A DNA stretch of 64,000 nt. Source: JAFMJV01 sp034436555. Its GTDB lineage: Bacteria; Chloroflexota; Limnocylindria; Limnocylindrales; CSP1-4. This document shows, in pieces, positions 1 to 10,027 of the stretch. The position numbers and the translations under genes were made by a program. The notes below the pieces were generated by a model. It made no database searches and was not told where the DNA came from. It worked only from the letters and a program-made list of their open reading frames with translations. The DNA lies in contig DAOTUU010000007.1 of NCBI GenBank assembly GCA_034436555.1, positions 1 through 64,000 on the forward strand. Direction: 5' to 3'. The first letter of the stretch is position 1, and each line of letters begins with the position of its first letter.

Positions 1-1123
1 CCACGCCCAGCATGAGGCCGCGCCCGCGCACCTCGACGACCAGCCCCGGGTGTCGCGCGGCGATCTCCTGGAGACCGGTCATCGCCTGGGCGCCACGCTG
101 CGCCGCGTTGGCGACGAGCCCGGTCTCCAGCGCGATGATCGTGGCGATCGCCGCCGCACAGGCGAGCGGGTTGCCGCCGTACGTGGAGCCGTGCGCGCCC
201 GGCCCCCAGGTCTCCATGATCTCCGCCTTGGTGATGAGCGCGCCGAGGGGCATCCCGGACGCGATGCCCTTGGCGGTCAGGAGCATGTCCGGGACGATCC
301 CCTCGTGGTCCATCGCCCACATCCGGCCGGTGCGTCCGGCGCCCGACTGGATCTCGTCCGCGATCATGAGGATTCCATGCCGGTCGCACAGCTCTCGGAT
401 GCCCGCCAGGAAGCCCGGCTCGGGCACGCGATATCCACCCTCTCCCTGGATCGGCTCCACGATGATGGCGGCCACCTCGTCCGCGGGCGCCAGCCGCTCG
501 AACAGCACCTCGTCGAACCAGCGCAGGTCCTCCACGCGCCCGTATGGTGCGTGGAACACGCCCGGCAGGAGCGGACCGAACCCGGCGTGGTACTTCGCCT
601 TCGAGGCGGTCAGGCTGACCGATCCATAGGTGCGCCCATGGAAGGCGCCCAGGAAGCTCACCAGGTACGGCCGCCGGGTGGCGTGACGGGCGAGCTTGAT
701 GGCCGCCTCCACCACCTCTGTGCCGCTGTTGCCCAGGTAGACCCGGATGGCCGGCTCGAACGGGCTGATGCGCGCGAGCTCCGCGCACGCATCCGCGTAG
801 ATGGGCAGGTAGAAGTCCGAGGCGCTGTAGTGGATCAGCTCGTCCGCCTGCTCCCGGATCGCCTTCACCACCCCGGGATGGCCATGTCCGGTGCTGTTCA
901 CCGCGATGCCCGCGGCGAAGTCCAGGAACAGGTTGCCGTCGATGTCCTCGATGGTGCTGCCCTCGCCGCGGACCGGCACCAGGGGGTAGGCGCGCGGCAG
1001 TGATGGCGATGTCCAGCTCTGGTCGAAGGCGATGGCGGCCCGGGCCTGGGGCCCCGGGATCTCCGTGACCAGGGACGGGGCGACGCAGTCGTCGATGTCG
1101 GGCGGGAATCTGGTGGGCTGCAT
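1..1123 (-). CDS. Class III (PLP) aminotransferase, GabT/ArgD-like, 3' end outside window
   Basis: PLP-dependent transfer of an omega-amino group (4-aminobutyrate or acetylornithine type) to a keto acid in the cytoplasm. The reading frame from the ATG at 1123 stays open to the window edge (374 codons). Visible family features are a GNSGTEVVEAAIKLAR block in the N-terminal half, FHGRTYGS, the cofactor Asp in ADEIQSGAGRTG, the Schiff-base Lys in LTAKGIASGMPLG, and STYGGNPLACAAA near the edge. The C-terminal domain is missing only because the window ends. It diverges from the haloperoxidase-like gene. The class III fold is clear; substrate cannot be read from sequence, and the PruA-type dehydrogenase 10 kb away hints only loosely at amino-acid catabolism. 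Confidence 0.9.
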   Translation of the reverse strand, partial: MQPTRFPPDIDDCVAPSLVTEIPGPQARAAIAFDQSWTSPSLPRAYPLVPVRGEGSTIEDIDGNLFLDFAAGIAVNSTGHGHPGVVKAIREQADELIHYSASDFYLPIYADACAELARISPFEPAIRVYLGNSGTEVVEAAIKLARHATRRPYLVSFLGAFHGRTYGSVSLTASKAKYHAGFGPLLPGVFHAPYGRVEDLRWFDEVLFERLAPADEVAAIIVEPIQGEGGYRVPEPGFLAGIRELCDRHGILMIADEIQSGAGRTGRMWAMDHEGIVPDMLLTAKGIASGMPLGALITKAEIMETWGPGAHGSTYGGNPLACAAAIATIIALETGLVANAAQRGAQAMTGLQEIAARHPGLVVEVRGRGLMLGV

Positions 1124-1363
1124 GGCCTGCCTCGCGTGGGGCACCCGTCGGGCGCCGATATGGTGCATCGAATCTATGCAGTCTGGATACTAGACGAACG
1201 GCCCTGGGGCGCGAGGCGGCGGGTCCGCCGGGCCCCCGGGTCTCGTGCGTCAGGTCCATCATGGCCGTCGCCACTTATCTGCCACTTGTTCCACGGGGCC
1301 CGCGCTGGGGGTAGCATGCGGACCGTTCGTGGAAAACCCACCGCTTTCGGAGGAGGACACCAG

Positions 1364-3229
1364 GTGAGGCGTCGCGTCGCGGTCGGTGCCGCGCTGCTCG
1401 TGGTCCTGTCCATGCCGTCCGCGCCCGCGATCGCGGCGCGCCCCGCACCGGGAGGCCTGTCCGACTGCACCCGCTCGATCGAGGCAGGCTGGTCCGTGGC
1501 GCGGGTGTGGGACGAGGCCCTCCTCGATGCCATCCGGCGGGACCTGCCGGCGCCCACCGTCCACGCGCGCAACCTGTTCCACATGTCGGCGGGCATGTGG
1601 GACGCGTGGGCGGCGTACGACGGCACCGCCGACGGCACCTTCGTGGATGAGCACCACGTCGCGCCGGACGTGCAGGCCGCGCGAGAGACGGCCATGAGCT
1701 TCGCCGCGTACCGGATCCTGAGCCACCGATACGCCGCCGCGGTGGGCGCCGAGGAGGACCTCGCGGAGTTCGACCGGATGATGGGACTGCTGTGCCTCGA
1801 CAGCGGCTACACCGCCAGCGACGGGGACGACCCCGCCTCGCTGGGCAATCGGATCGCGGCGACCATCATCACGGCCGGGCTCAGCGATGGGTCGCTGGAG
1901 CAGCAGGGCTATGCCTCGACGGACTACGCCCCGGTCAACGACCCGCTCATCGTCAACCGGAACGGCATCGAGATGGCCGACCCGAACCGCTGGCAGCCGC
2001 TCGCCCTGGACTACCAGGAGGCCCAGAACGGGGTGCCGCTGCCGGACAAGGTCCAGACGTTCGTGGGCCCCTTCTGGGGTCATGTGACGTCCTTCGGGCT
2101 GATGTCCTCGGCCGAGGGTCTGCCGCTCGACCCAGGAGCGCCGCCCGCGCTTGGGTCGGACAGGCGCCTCGGTCGCGCCTTCAAGGAGGCCGCGCTGGCG
2201 GTCATCCGCGCCAGCAGCCAGCTTGACCCCGCAGACGGCGCGACGCTGGACATCTCGCCGGGGGCCATGGGCAACAGCGACATGGGCACCAATGACGGTG
2301 AGGGCTACAGCGTCAACCCCGCCACCGGCGAGCCGTACGCGCCGGTGGTCGTGCCGCGCGCAGACTACGCCCGGGCGCTCGCCGAGTTCTGGGCGGATGG
2401 CCCGCGCTCGGAGACGCCGCCCGGACACTGGAACACCATCGCCAACCACGTGGGCGACCTGCTGGGCGACGACCTCCGGATCGGCGGTCGGGGGCCGGTG
2501 GTGGATCGCCTGGAGTGGGACGTCAAGACCTACCTCGCGCTGAACGGCGCGGTGCACGACGCGGCCGTCGCGGCCTGGGGCGCCAAGGGCTTCTACGACA
2601 CGGCGCGGCCGATCTCGATGATCCGCTACATGGGCACGCAGGGCCAGTCCAGCGACCGGCGGAAGCCCTCGTACAGCGCCCAGGGCCTGCCGCTCGTGCC
2701 GGGCCTCGTGGAGCTCATCACTCCCGCCACGACCCGCAGGGGCGCCCGGCATGCCCATCTCCGCGACCACATCGGGGAGATCGCGATCAGGGCGTGGGCG
2801 GGCAACCCGGAGGATCCCACCACGCAGGTCGGTGGCGTCACATGGCAGCTCGCCAGCGGCTGGGTGCCCTACCAGAAGCCGACGTTCGTGACGCCCGCGT
2901 TCGCGGGCTACATCTCCGGCCACAGCACCTTCAGCCGTGCCGCGGCGGAGGTGCTGACGGCGATGACCGGCAGCGCCTTCTTCCCGGGCGGCATGGGCGA
3001 GTTCGTGGTGCCCGCCGGATCGCTCACCTTCGAGGTCGGGCCCACGGTGGACGTGCCCCTCCGGTGGGCCACCTACTACGACGCCGCGGACCAGGCGGGC
3101 ATCTCCCGGATCTTCGGCGGCATCCACATCCCCGAGGATGACTTCGCCGGTCGCCGGATGGGATCGGAGTGCGGCAAGGTCGCCTGGCGGCTGGCGCAGA
3201 CCTACTTCGCGGGCACGGCGCGCGCCTGA
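1364..3229 (+). CDS. Secreted vanadium-dependent haloperoxidase-like (PAP2 superfamily) protein
   Basis: About 621 aa. I chose the GTG at 1364 because GGAGGAGG lies just upstream and the product then starts with RRR, a hydrophobic stretch and an AIA-A signal cleavage site; in-frame starts further upstream would bury this signal peptide. The vanadate/phosphate-binding motifs of the bromo-/chloroperoxidase and PAP2 superfamily are present in order: KGFYDTARP (about residue 408), SGHSTFS (about 518) and SR-x5-H in SRIFGGIHIPEDD (about 582-593). Members either oxidise halides with hydrogen peroxide or act as acid phosphatases. The length and the Lys-x6-ArgPro spacing favour the haloperoxidase-like group, but activity is not proven. 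Its 3' end converges on the ABC operon. Confidence 0.85.
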   Translation: MRRRVAVGAALLVVLSMPSAPAIAARPAPGGLSDCTRSIEAGWSVARVWDEALLDAIRRDLPAPTVHARNLFHMSAGMWDAWAAYDGTADGTFVDEHHVAPDVQAARETAMSFAAYRILSHRYAAAVGAEEDLAEFDRMMGLLCLDSGYTASDGDDPASLGNRIAATIITAGLSDGSLEQQGYASTDYAPVNDPLIVNRNGIEMADPNRWQPLALDYQEAQNGVPLPDKVQTFVGPFWGHVTSFGLMSSAEGLPLDPGAPPALGSDRRLGRAFKEAALAVIRASSQLDPADGATLDISPGAMGNSDMGTNDGEGYSVNPATGEPYAPVVVPRADYARALAEFWADGPRSETPPGHWNTIANHVGDLLGDDLRIGGRGPVVDRLEWDVKTYLALNGAVHDAAVAAWGAKGFYDTARPISMIRYMGTQGQSSDRRKPSYSAQGLPLVPGLVELITPATTRRGARHAHLRDHIGEIAIRAWAGNPEDPTTQVGGVTWQLASGWVPYQKPTFVTPAFAGYISGHSTFSRAAAEVLTAMTGSAFFPGGMGEFVVPAGSLTFEVGPTVDVPLRWATYYDAADQAGISRIFGGIHIPEDDFAGRRMGSECGKVAWRLAQTYFAGTARA

Positions 3230-3243
3230 CTCCGGCGAATCGG

Positions 3244-3269
3244 CAGGGCCGACGTCGCCGCCGGCCCTG
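3244..3269. terminator. Hairpin between convergent genes
   Basis: A perfect 8-bp inverted repeat (CAGGGCCG / CGGCCCTG) with a 10-nt loop lies between the haloperoxidase-like gene and the oppositely oriented ABC ATPase gene. There is no U tract, as is common at high GC. Its placement fits a bidirectional terminator. Confidence 0.4.
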
Positions 3270-3290
3270 TGCTCGCGTCCGCTCCGTGGA

Positions 3291-4076
<786 letters not shown>

Positions 4077-4086
4077 CGTCGTCCTC

Positions 4087-5412
4087 CTAGCTGGCGCGCC
4101 TGCGCAGGACCTGGTCCAGGCCCACGGCGATGACGAGCACCACGCCCACCGCGATGTCCTGCGACGGATTGTCGAACTTCATCAGCTGCATGCCGGACAC
4201 GAGCGACTGGATGATGAGCGCCCCCAGGACCGCGCCCGGGATGGTGCCGATGCCGCCCGCGAAGGATGTCCCGCCGATGACCGCGGCCGCGATCACGGTC
4301 AGTTCCGCGCCGGTGCCCAGGCCGCTCACCGCGGACTGGAGGCGCGCGGTGGAGACCACCGCCGACGCCGCCGCGAGGACGCCCATGATGACGAACGTCA
4401 TCATGATCACCCTGCGGGTGTTGATGCCCGACAGGATGGCCGCCTCGGGGTTGCCGCCGATGGAGTAGACGTAGCGGCCGAAGCGCCGCCGGGTGGCCAG
4501 GATCGTCACCAGGATCGTGATGCCGAGCATGATGAGCACCGGGTTCGCGATGCCGGTCGGGATGATGAGGCCGCCAGCCGGCTCCGTGATGCCATGCTCC
4601 TTGGCGAACTGCGTGGCGAGGCGCGCGGGCCACGGGTAGCTGTTGGCGACCCACACGGCAGCCAGCACCACGAGGCAGCCGACGCCGCCGATGAGCACCT
4701 CCGCCCACACCGGGCGCACCGGGAAGTCGAAGCGCCGGCGCTTGCGGCGACTGCTGATGACCCCCCACACGATGGCGAGGCACACGGCGATGCCGATGGC
4801 CCACGACACGGTGTCGCCGACGGCACCCTTGGGGCCACCGCCGAGCAGCATGAACGTGGAGTCGAGCGGGGAGATGGTGCGGCCCTGGGCCAGGATGAAC
4901 GTCACGGCGCGCCACACGAGGAGGCCGCCCAGGGTCACCACGAACGAGGGGATGCCGACATACGCCACGAGCGAGCCCTGGAGCACGCCGATGAGGGCGC
5001 CCAGGATGAGACCGGCGATGACCGTGACGATCCACAGCCACCACATGTCGAAGCCGAGGCCCAGCTTCTGGGGGATCCATTCCTGCTGGAGCAGGGCCAT
5101 GAACATGCCCGTGACACCGACCAGCGAGCCCACCGAGAGGTCGATGTTGCGGCTCACGATGATGAGCACCATGCCCGTCGCCATGATGGCGACCGCGGAG
5201 GTCTGGACCGACAGGTTCCACAGGTTCCGCGGCGAGAGGAACTGTCCCCCGGTCCCGATGTCGAAGATGACCCAGCTGATGATCAATGCGGCGATCATCC
5301 CGAGGAGTCGCGTGTCGATCTCCGCGGCGCGGATCAGCTGGCCGATGGAGCGCCGTTCCGGCGCTGGTGCGGACGGTGCGACCGCGGGAGCCGCACCGGG
5401 GACGTCAGCCAA
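4087..5412 (-). CDS. Sugar ABC transporter permease (XylH/RbsC-type, BPD_transp_2)
   Basis: 441-aa integral membrane subunit. It has a charged, proline/alanine-rich cytoplasmic N terminus of about 40 residues, then many hydrophobic segments starting with LGMIAALIISWVIF. The family-typical SRNIDLSVGSLVG is near residue 110 and GGTSFAGGIGTIPGAVLGAL near the C terminus. The length is usual for XylH, which is longer than RbsC because of extra segments. It would move a pentose or hexose across the membrane with the downstream ATPase. A strong hairpin sits between this gene and the binding-protein gene upstream. Confidence 0.92.
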   Translation of the reverse strand: MADVPGAAPAVAPSAPAPERRSIGQLIRAAEIDTRLLGMIAALIISWVIFDIGTGGQFLSPRNLWNLSVQTSAVAIMATGMVLIIVSRNIDLSVGSLVGVTGMFMALLQQEWIPQKLGLGFDMWWLWIVTVIAGLILGALIGVLQGSLVAYVGIPSFVVTLGGLLVWRAVTFILAQGRTISPLDSTFMLLGGGPKGAVGDTVSWAIGIAVCLAIVWGVISSRRKRRRFDFPVRPVWAEVLIGGVGCLVVLAAVWVANSYPWPARLATQFAKEHGITEPAGGLIIPTGIANPVLIMLGITILVTILATRRRFGRYVYSIGGNPEAAILSGINTRRVIMMTFVIMGVLAAASAVVSTARLQSAVSGLGTGAELTVIAAAVIGGTSFAGGIGTIPGAVLGALIIQSLVSGMQLMKFDNPSQDIAVGVVLVIAVGLDQVLRRRAS

Positions 5413-5443
5413 GGCTCTGCACCTGTCCTGGTATGGGTATGAA

Positions 5444-5479
5444 GACGCCCCGCGTCACGTTGCCGCGACGCGGGGCGTC
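5444..5479 (-). terminator. Perfect 13-bp hairpin between binding-protein and permease genes
   Basis: GACGCCCCGCGTC (5444-5456) and its exact complement (5467-5479) flank a 10-nt loop. It follows the xylF-like stop and precedes the permease start. Such intercistronic hairpins commonly act as partial terminators or 3' protectors that keep binding-protein mRNA more abundant than permease mRNA. The structure is seen; the function is inferred. Confidence 0.6.
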
Positions 5480-5501
5480 CGTCAAGCTCGGAAGCCGACG
5501 A

Positions 5502-6569
5502 TCAGGGGCAGGCGGCCACGGAGCCCGCGGTGACGCCCTGGCAGAGCGCCTCCTGGGTGATGACGCCGGCGTCGATCACGACCTGGAGGTTCTCCTGCGT
5601 GACCGGGGTGGGCGTCAGGATGACCGACGTCAGGGTGTTGCCGCCGGGGCTCGTGAAGGGCGCGGTGCCCGCGAGCGCAGCGAGGTCGGGGTTCGCCGCC
5701 AGGGCCGCGGCGGCCTCACCGGCGGCCTTGCCCAGCTGGCGGGCATCCTTCCAGACCGACACGGTCTGGGTGCCCAGCGCCACGCGGTTGAGCGCGCCCG
5801 GGTCGCCGTCCTGGCCGGACACCGGGATCGTCCCGGCCATGCCGCGGGAGTCGAGGGCCGCGATGACGCCGCCCGCCATGCCGTCGTTCTCGGCGAGCAC
5901 GGCCTGGATGTCGTCGTCAACCGACGTCAGGCAGTTCTCCATGTTGGTCTGGGCGTTCGCGGGGTCCCAGTTGTCCGTATACATCTCGCAGGCCTCGGGG
6001 ATGACGATGTCACCCGCCGCGACCGCGGCACCGATGACCTCCTCCATGCCCGCGCGCAGGAAGTCCGCGTTGGCATCCGCCTGGTTGCCCTTGATGATCG
6101 CGTAGTTGCCCTTGGGCACGAGCGGGAAGACCGTCTCCGCCATGATGCGGCCGACGCCCACGTTGTCGAACGAGAGGTACAGCGTGCCCGGGTTCTCGAT
6201 GAGCCGGTCATACGCCACGACCGGGATGTTCTGGTCGAGCGCGCCCTGGACCGCGGGCAGGATGGCGGTGCCGTCCTGGGCCAGGATGATGAGCGCGTCC
6301 GCGCCCTGCGAGATGAGGTTCTCGACGTCCGTGAGCTGCTGCTCCGCGGACGAGCCTGCGTCCGTCGAGATGTACTGGGCGCCCGCGGCCTCGAGGGCCG
6401 CCTTGATGGCGGGCTCGTCGAACGCGGCCCAGCGGGGCTCGTTGAAGTTGTTCCAGGACACGCCGACGATCAGCTGATCGTCCTGCGCCATGGCCGTGCC
6501 ACCCATGAGGCCGGCCGCGACGATCGACGCCGCGCCGAGGCCAACGAGGCCGCGCTTGAACTGGGTCAT
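5502..6569 (-). CDS. Periplasmic/lipid-anchored sugar-binding protein, XylF-like
   Basis: 355 aa with an N-terminal signal (positively charged start, hydrophobic core, cleavage near AMAQ). The mature part matches the pentose-binding type I periplasmic fold: VGVSWNNFNEPRWAAFDEPA at the N terminus, DVENLISQGADALIILAQDG, VVAYDRLIENP, and VSGQDGDPGALNRV in the second lobe. These blocks resemble D-xylose-binding protein more than ribose-binding protein. It is the first gene of the operon and should set specificity. A plausible promoter lies just upstream on the minus strand. Confidence 0.88.
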   Translation of the reverse strand: MTQFKRGLVGLGAASIVAAGLMGGTAMAQDDQLIVGVSWNNFNEPRWAAFDEPAIKAALEAAGAQYISTDAGSSAEQQLTDVENLISQGADALIILAQDGTAILPAVQGALDQNIPVVAYDRLIENPGTLYLSFDNVGVGRIMAETVFPLVPKGNYAIIKGNQADANADFLRAGMEEVIGAAVAAGDIVIPEACEMYTDNWDPANAQTNMENCLTSVDDDIQAVLAENDGMAGGVIAALDSRGMAGTIPVSGQDGDPGALNRVALGTQTVSVWKDARQLGKAAGEAAAALAANPDLAALAGTAPFTSPGGNTLTSVILTPTPVTQENLQVVIDAGVITQEALCQGVTAGSVAACP

Positions 6570-6616
6570 GTGCTCTCCTCCGTCGGGCGGACCATCCGCC
6601 GCATCGTGATCGGGAC

Positions 6617-6646
6617 ATTAGCGCACTTCGTGGCGCCCGATGTCAA
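6617..6646 (-). promoter_or_regulatory. Candidate sigma70-type promoter of the sugar ABC operon
   Basis: On the minus strand TTGACA (6641-6646) is followed after 18 nt by GCTAAT (6617-6622), about 50 bp before the xylF-like start. The perfect -35 box and the A+T-rich -10 stand out from the surrounding GC-rich DNA. No operator palindrome was recognised. Confidence 0.45.
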
Positions 6647-6659
6647 CGGGTCGATCGGA

Positions 6660-6940
6660 TCCGAATCCGGGCTTCATCTGGGTCAGCCGAACATCGCGGG
6701 CGGCTGATGGAGAGTGTCAGACCATGCGAGTGCCGCCCGGCCCGTGCCCACCCCGACCCAGCCCGGCCCGGCTCGGCCCGCTCCCTGGCGCACGCGGCCG
6801 CGCCCCGGGCCTGCCCCGTTCCACCGCGCCCGCGCCCACCCCACCGCGCTCGCGCCCCGCATCCGCATCCGCGCCCGGTTCGCGTGCGCGCCGTCACCCG
6901 TGGCCAGGCTGCGTCGCGGCGAGACCCGCTCCGTGATCGC
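6660..6940. other. Gene-free, C-rich low-complexity spacer
   Basis: Between the promoter region of the sugar operon and the 3' end of the M24-like gene. About 6735-6900 is dominated by CCCG-, CGCC- and CCACC-type runs on the plus strand. I see no credible ORF, RNA or terminator here. Confidence 0.5.
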
Positions 6941-8350
6941 TCAGCGGAGCGTGAGCGCCTGGTCGGGACGGAGCACGAACGGGGTCAGGTGTGCCGCCAG
7001 GTTGGACAGCGGCAGGACATCCTCGTGGAGCGTGATGCCCAGCGCGTCGCGCATGAAGGTGCGACGAGCCTGGGTGCGGGCCCAGAGCGCGGGGTAGCGT
7101 TCCGCGAGCTCCGCGCGAAGGTCGGCGTCGGCAAGCACGATGCCGTCCTCGATGTTGGAGGTGCCCCATTCGGTGCCCGTCGCGGGAATGATGTCCACCT
7201 GCATGGCGCTGCCGCTTCGGAGGGGCACGCTGGAGCCGGCCCAGACCGGCGAGGCCAGCCACTCGTCGAGGCCCAGCAGGTGCCCCGGGTTCAGGAAGAT
7301 GCCGAAGAACGGATCGCCCAGGTGTTCCTCGATGATCGCCTGGAGGGTGCCCCCGGGCGTGCCCACCGCGAGCGCCGCATACCACGCCGCGACCGCCTCG
7401 AAATAGGGTCCCGGGACGCGCTCGACGTGATCGGCGATCCCCGGCGGGAGCTGCGAGGCATCCTCCACCAGCCATCCGGCGCGGCACGTCAGCGCTCCCC
7501 AGATGCCGTACGCGGTCGTGAACGGATCACCCAGCGCGAGCGGCCGGTCGGACGGGCTGAGCATCCCCAGGCGCGCGCGGGGCCCCGCGGTGAGCATCAC
7601 ATGACAGGAGAGCGGCATCCCGTTCCAGCCCAGCAGGGCCACCGCCTCGCGCTCGGTCATCCCGGGGCGCAGGCCGCGCAGCAGCCGCTTCACGCCCTCG
7701 GAGGTGTGGCAGGACGCCCACTCGAACACCGCCACCTGCTCCGGCTCGTTGACGGTGCGCAGGCCGTCCTCAGGAGAGATCAGGAGGTCATTGGCGTTCT
7801 CGACCAGACCGTCCGGGCCGATGGCGGTCCGGACCGCGTCGACCAGCCAGGCAGGCACCTCCATCCAGGCGCGGTCGGCATACGCCTTCCACGCGACCAC
7901 GCCCACGCGGGAGCCAGGCCCGATCCCCTCCGCGTCGAGGATGCGGGGGAGGGGCTCGCTCCTGTGCCGCGGCTGGTCGGGCAGGCTCAGGTCCTGGAAC
8001 CACACGCGGCGCATCGGCAGTGGCGCGGCTCCGCCCAGGCCCCAGTCCTCGTTGCCCAGCAGCAGGGCGGGGTCCGGGTCGTCGTCCGCGGTGCCAAGGA
8101 TGAGCAGCGCCTCCTCGAAACGCGGGTCGAAGCCGCTCAGCCACGCCAGGTTGGCGCTGTGCTCCCGGTCCGCCCAGACGAGGAGGCGGTCATACCCGCG
8201 GGCGCGGGCTGCGGCGCGCAGGCGTGCCGCGCGGGCGCGGTACACGCGGGCGGGGAGGTCCGGCTCGGCGTCCGGCACGCCGAAGTCGGGGAGGGGGACA
8301 TGCGCGAGGCGTGCCCGGGGCCGTCCGACGGCGCGTCGGGGCTCAGCCAC
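6941..8350 (-). CDS. M24 (aminopeptidase P/creatinase)-like protein, probably without metal ligands
   Basis: About 469 aa from the GTG at 8350, which overlaps the TGA of the upstream FG-GAP gene and suggests translational coupling. The N-terminal half resembles the creatinase N domain (RGYDRLLVWADREHSANLAWLSG). The second half has the pita-bread layout (ERVPGPYFEAVAAWYAAL, LNPGHLLGLDEW, AMQVDIIPATG, SNIEDGIVLAD). The Asp-rich metal-binding strand normally seen as DAG...D is replaced by TTAYGIWGALTC, and the EPG motif is also lost. It may therefore be a non-catalytic relative or a highly divergent hydrolase. Its partner gene encodes a secreted repeat protein. Confidence 0.7.
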   Translation of the reverse strand: MAEPRRAVGRPRARLAHVPLPDFGVPDAEPDLPARVYRARAARLRAAARARGYDRLLVWADREHSANLAWLSGFDPRFEEALLILGTADDDPDPALLLGNEDWGLGGAAPLPMRRVWFQDLSLPDQPRHRSEPLPRILDAEGIGPGSRVGVVAWKAYADRAWMEVPAWLVDAVRTAIGPDGLVENANDLLISPEDGLRTVNEPEQVAVFEWASCHTSEGVKRLLRGLRPGMTEREAVALLGWNGMPLSCHVMLTAGPRARLGMLSPSDRPLALGDPFTTAYGIWGALTCRAGWLVEDASQLPPGIADHVERVPGPYFEAVAAWYAALAVGTPGGTLQAIIEEHLGDPFFGIFLNPGHLLGLDEWLASPVWAGSSVPLRSGSAMQVDIIPATGTEWGTSNIEDGIVLADADLRAELAERYPALWARTQARRTFMRDALGITLHEDVLPLSNLAAHLTPFVLRPDQALTLR

Positions 8351-9995
8351 CGGGACGGGCCTCGCCGGGCGCCCCGACCGTGCCCGCCTCGCGGTCCGCG
8401 ACCAGGTCCCCGTCGGGCACGGGTGTCCATGCACCCTGGGTGCCATCCGGCCAGGTCACGCGGACCTCTGCGGCTCCCGCCGCGGGGAGGCCCACATGGA
8501 TCGGTGCCAGCGTGCCGCTGGCATGGCCACCGCCCACGGTCACCTCGCGGGTCTGGACCGGACCACCCTCGCCGCCCGTGCGGACCTCCACGATGGCACC
8601 GATGGCGTCTGGGTTGGCGCCCGCCTGGTGCAGGCGCAGGGCGATCCAGCGACCCATCGGCGCGGGCGCCTTGGCGGTTCCGCCACCCGCGTTGCGCCAC
8701 AGTCTCACGGGCTTCGTGCGGAACACCTCCACGATGTCCAGCAGCCCGTCGTCATTGAGGTCCACCACGGCCGCACCCCGTCCGCGCGCGAACTGGAGCA
8801 GGCCGGCTGCCTTGGTGACCTCCGCGAACGTGCCGTCCGCGCGCTGCAGGAACAGCTGGGAGGGGTCCTTCCCGGCGTACCCCTCCTGGGCCTCCACGTT
8901 CCCCTTGGTCAGGAACAGATCCACCAGCCCGTCGTTGTTGACGTCCTCGAACGCGGGGTGCCATGCGGTCGATGGATACGGGTCCCCGCCGTTCACCGGC
9001 TTGGCCGCGTTGACCTGCCGCTCCAGGGCGATGTCCTCGTACGCGGGACCATCGGCATCCGCGGCCAGGGTCTGGAGCTTGTTGTCGCCCTGCGAGGCCA
9101 GGTACACCTCCGGCCTGCCGTCGCCCGTCAGGTCCACCGATCCGATGCCCATGCCCCAGATGACGAGCTTCCGCCAGCCGTCCGCCTCGGTGTACGGGGC
9201 GGGTGCCTCGCGGGCCGTCATCCGCCACAGCTGCTCCTCGCCGGCCGGTGCGTAGTGACGGTCGTTGCTGATGCGAAGATCCCGACGGCCGTCCCGGTCC
9301 CAGTCGCTGAACAGCAGCGACAGGGCGCAGTAGCCGGGCGCCAGCACGATGGGCGCCTCGTAGCCGGTGCCTGCGGCATCGGGTCGGTAGAGGTGGTTGT
9401 CGCCGCAGTTGCCGATGCGCTCGTCACTCGTGGCCACGTCCACGTACGTGCCCAGGGCGAGCGTGGGCAGGGCGTTCGTGTCCTCCCACGTGGCCGCGAA
9501 CGCGGTCGTCCAGCGGTCGCCGCCGTCGAAGGCCCACACCTCGTTCGCGCGCTCGAACGCGCAGTCACCCAGGCCGCGCAGGAGCACGGTCTCGCCCACC
9601 CGCAGGACCGCGAGGTCGGTGATGCCGTCAGCGTCGATGTCCAGGGGGTAGGCGCCCGTCACCGAGTCCAGGTCCGTGGCCGGGCTCGCCGCTCGTGCGA
9701 AGCGCAGGGGCGCACCGCTCCCGGCGGTCCGGTTGCGCCAGAGCGAGGCCGGCCGGGTGCCGCCCGCGAGGTACAGCTCCGGGAGCGCGTCATCGTCGCA
9801 GTCGAAGGCGGCCACTCCGCCGCCCACGAAGAACTGCCAGTCGCCCGCATACGTGTGCTTGATCCGTGATTCCTTGGTGGCGTCAACGAACCGGGGCACG
9901 ACGGGCGCCGCATCCTGCGCGGGGGCCGGTGCGGCGCCCACGGCCAGGAGGCCGCCCGCCAGGAGCGCGCTGATCGAGGATCGCTGGATGGTCAC
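8343..9995 (-). CDS. Secreted FG-GAP/VCBS repeat protein with C-terminal ASPIC/UnbV domain
   Basis: About 550 aa. I prefer the GTG at 9995 (GGAGA upstream, then TIQRSSISALLAGG and cleavage near APAQDA) over the ATG at 10016, which has no ribosome site. FG-GAP calcium-binding blades recur: FDCDDDALPELYLAGG, DIDADGITDLAVLRVG, DLTGDGRPEVYLASQGD, DVNNDGLVDLFLTKGN and DLNDDGLLDIVEVFR. The C-terminal ASPIC/UnbV region includes TVGGGHASG and VRVTWPDGTQGAW. Such CRTAC1-like proteins are extracellular beta-propellers of unclear ligand. It lies between capA and the M24-like gene in a tight minus-strand cluster. Confidence 0.85.
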   Translation of the reverse strand: MTIQRSSISALLAGGLLAVGAAPAPAQDAAPVVPRFVDATKESRIKHTYAGDWQFFVGGGVAAFDCDDDALPELYLAGGTRPASLWRNRTAGSGAPLRFARAASPATDLDSVTGAYPLDIDADGITDLAVLRVGETVLLRGLGDCAFERANEVWAFDGGDRWTTAFAATWEDTNALPTLALGTYVDVATSDERIGNCGDNHLYRPDAAGTGYEAPIVLAPGYCALSLLFSDWDRDGRRDLRISNDRHYAPAGEEQLWRMTAREAPAPYTEADGWRKLVIWGMGIGSVDLTGDGRPEVYLASQGDNKLQTLAADADGPAYEDIALERQVNAAKPVNGGDPYPSTAWHPAFEDVNNDGLVDLFLTKGNVEAQEGYAGKDPSQLFLQRADGTFAEVTKAAGLLQFARGRGAAVVDLNDDGLLDIVEVFRTKPVRLWRNAGGGTAKAPAPMGRWIALRLHQAGANPDAIGAIVEVRTGGEGGPVQTREVTVGGGHASGTLAPIHVGLPAAGAAEVRVTWPDGTQGAWTPVPDGDLVADREAGTVGAPGEARPGG

Positions 9996-10027
9996 GCGGC
10001 AGGGTCTCCGATGCATGGCGAGGCGGC

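Noticed and set aside
1259..3127. 622-aa open frame antisense to the haloperoxidase-like gene
   Set aside because: Sequence is Arg/His/Gly-rich without domain patterns and mirrors the GC-biased codon positions of the real gene; no ribosome site.
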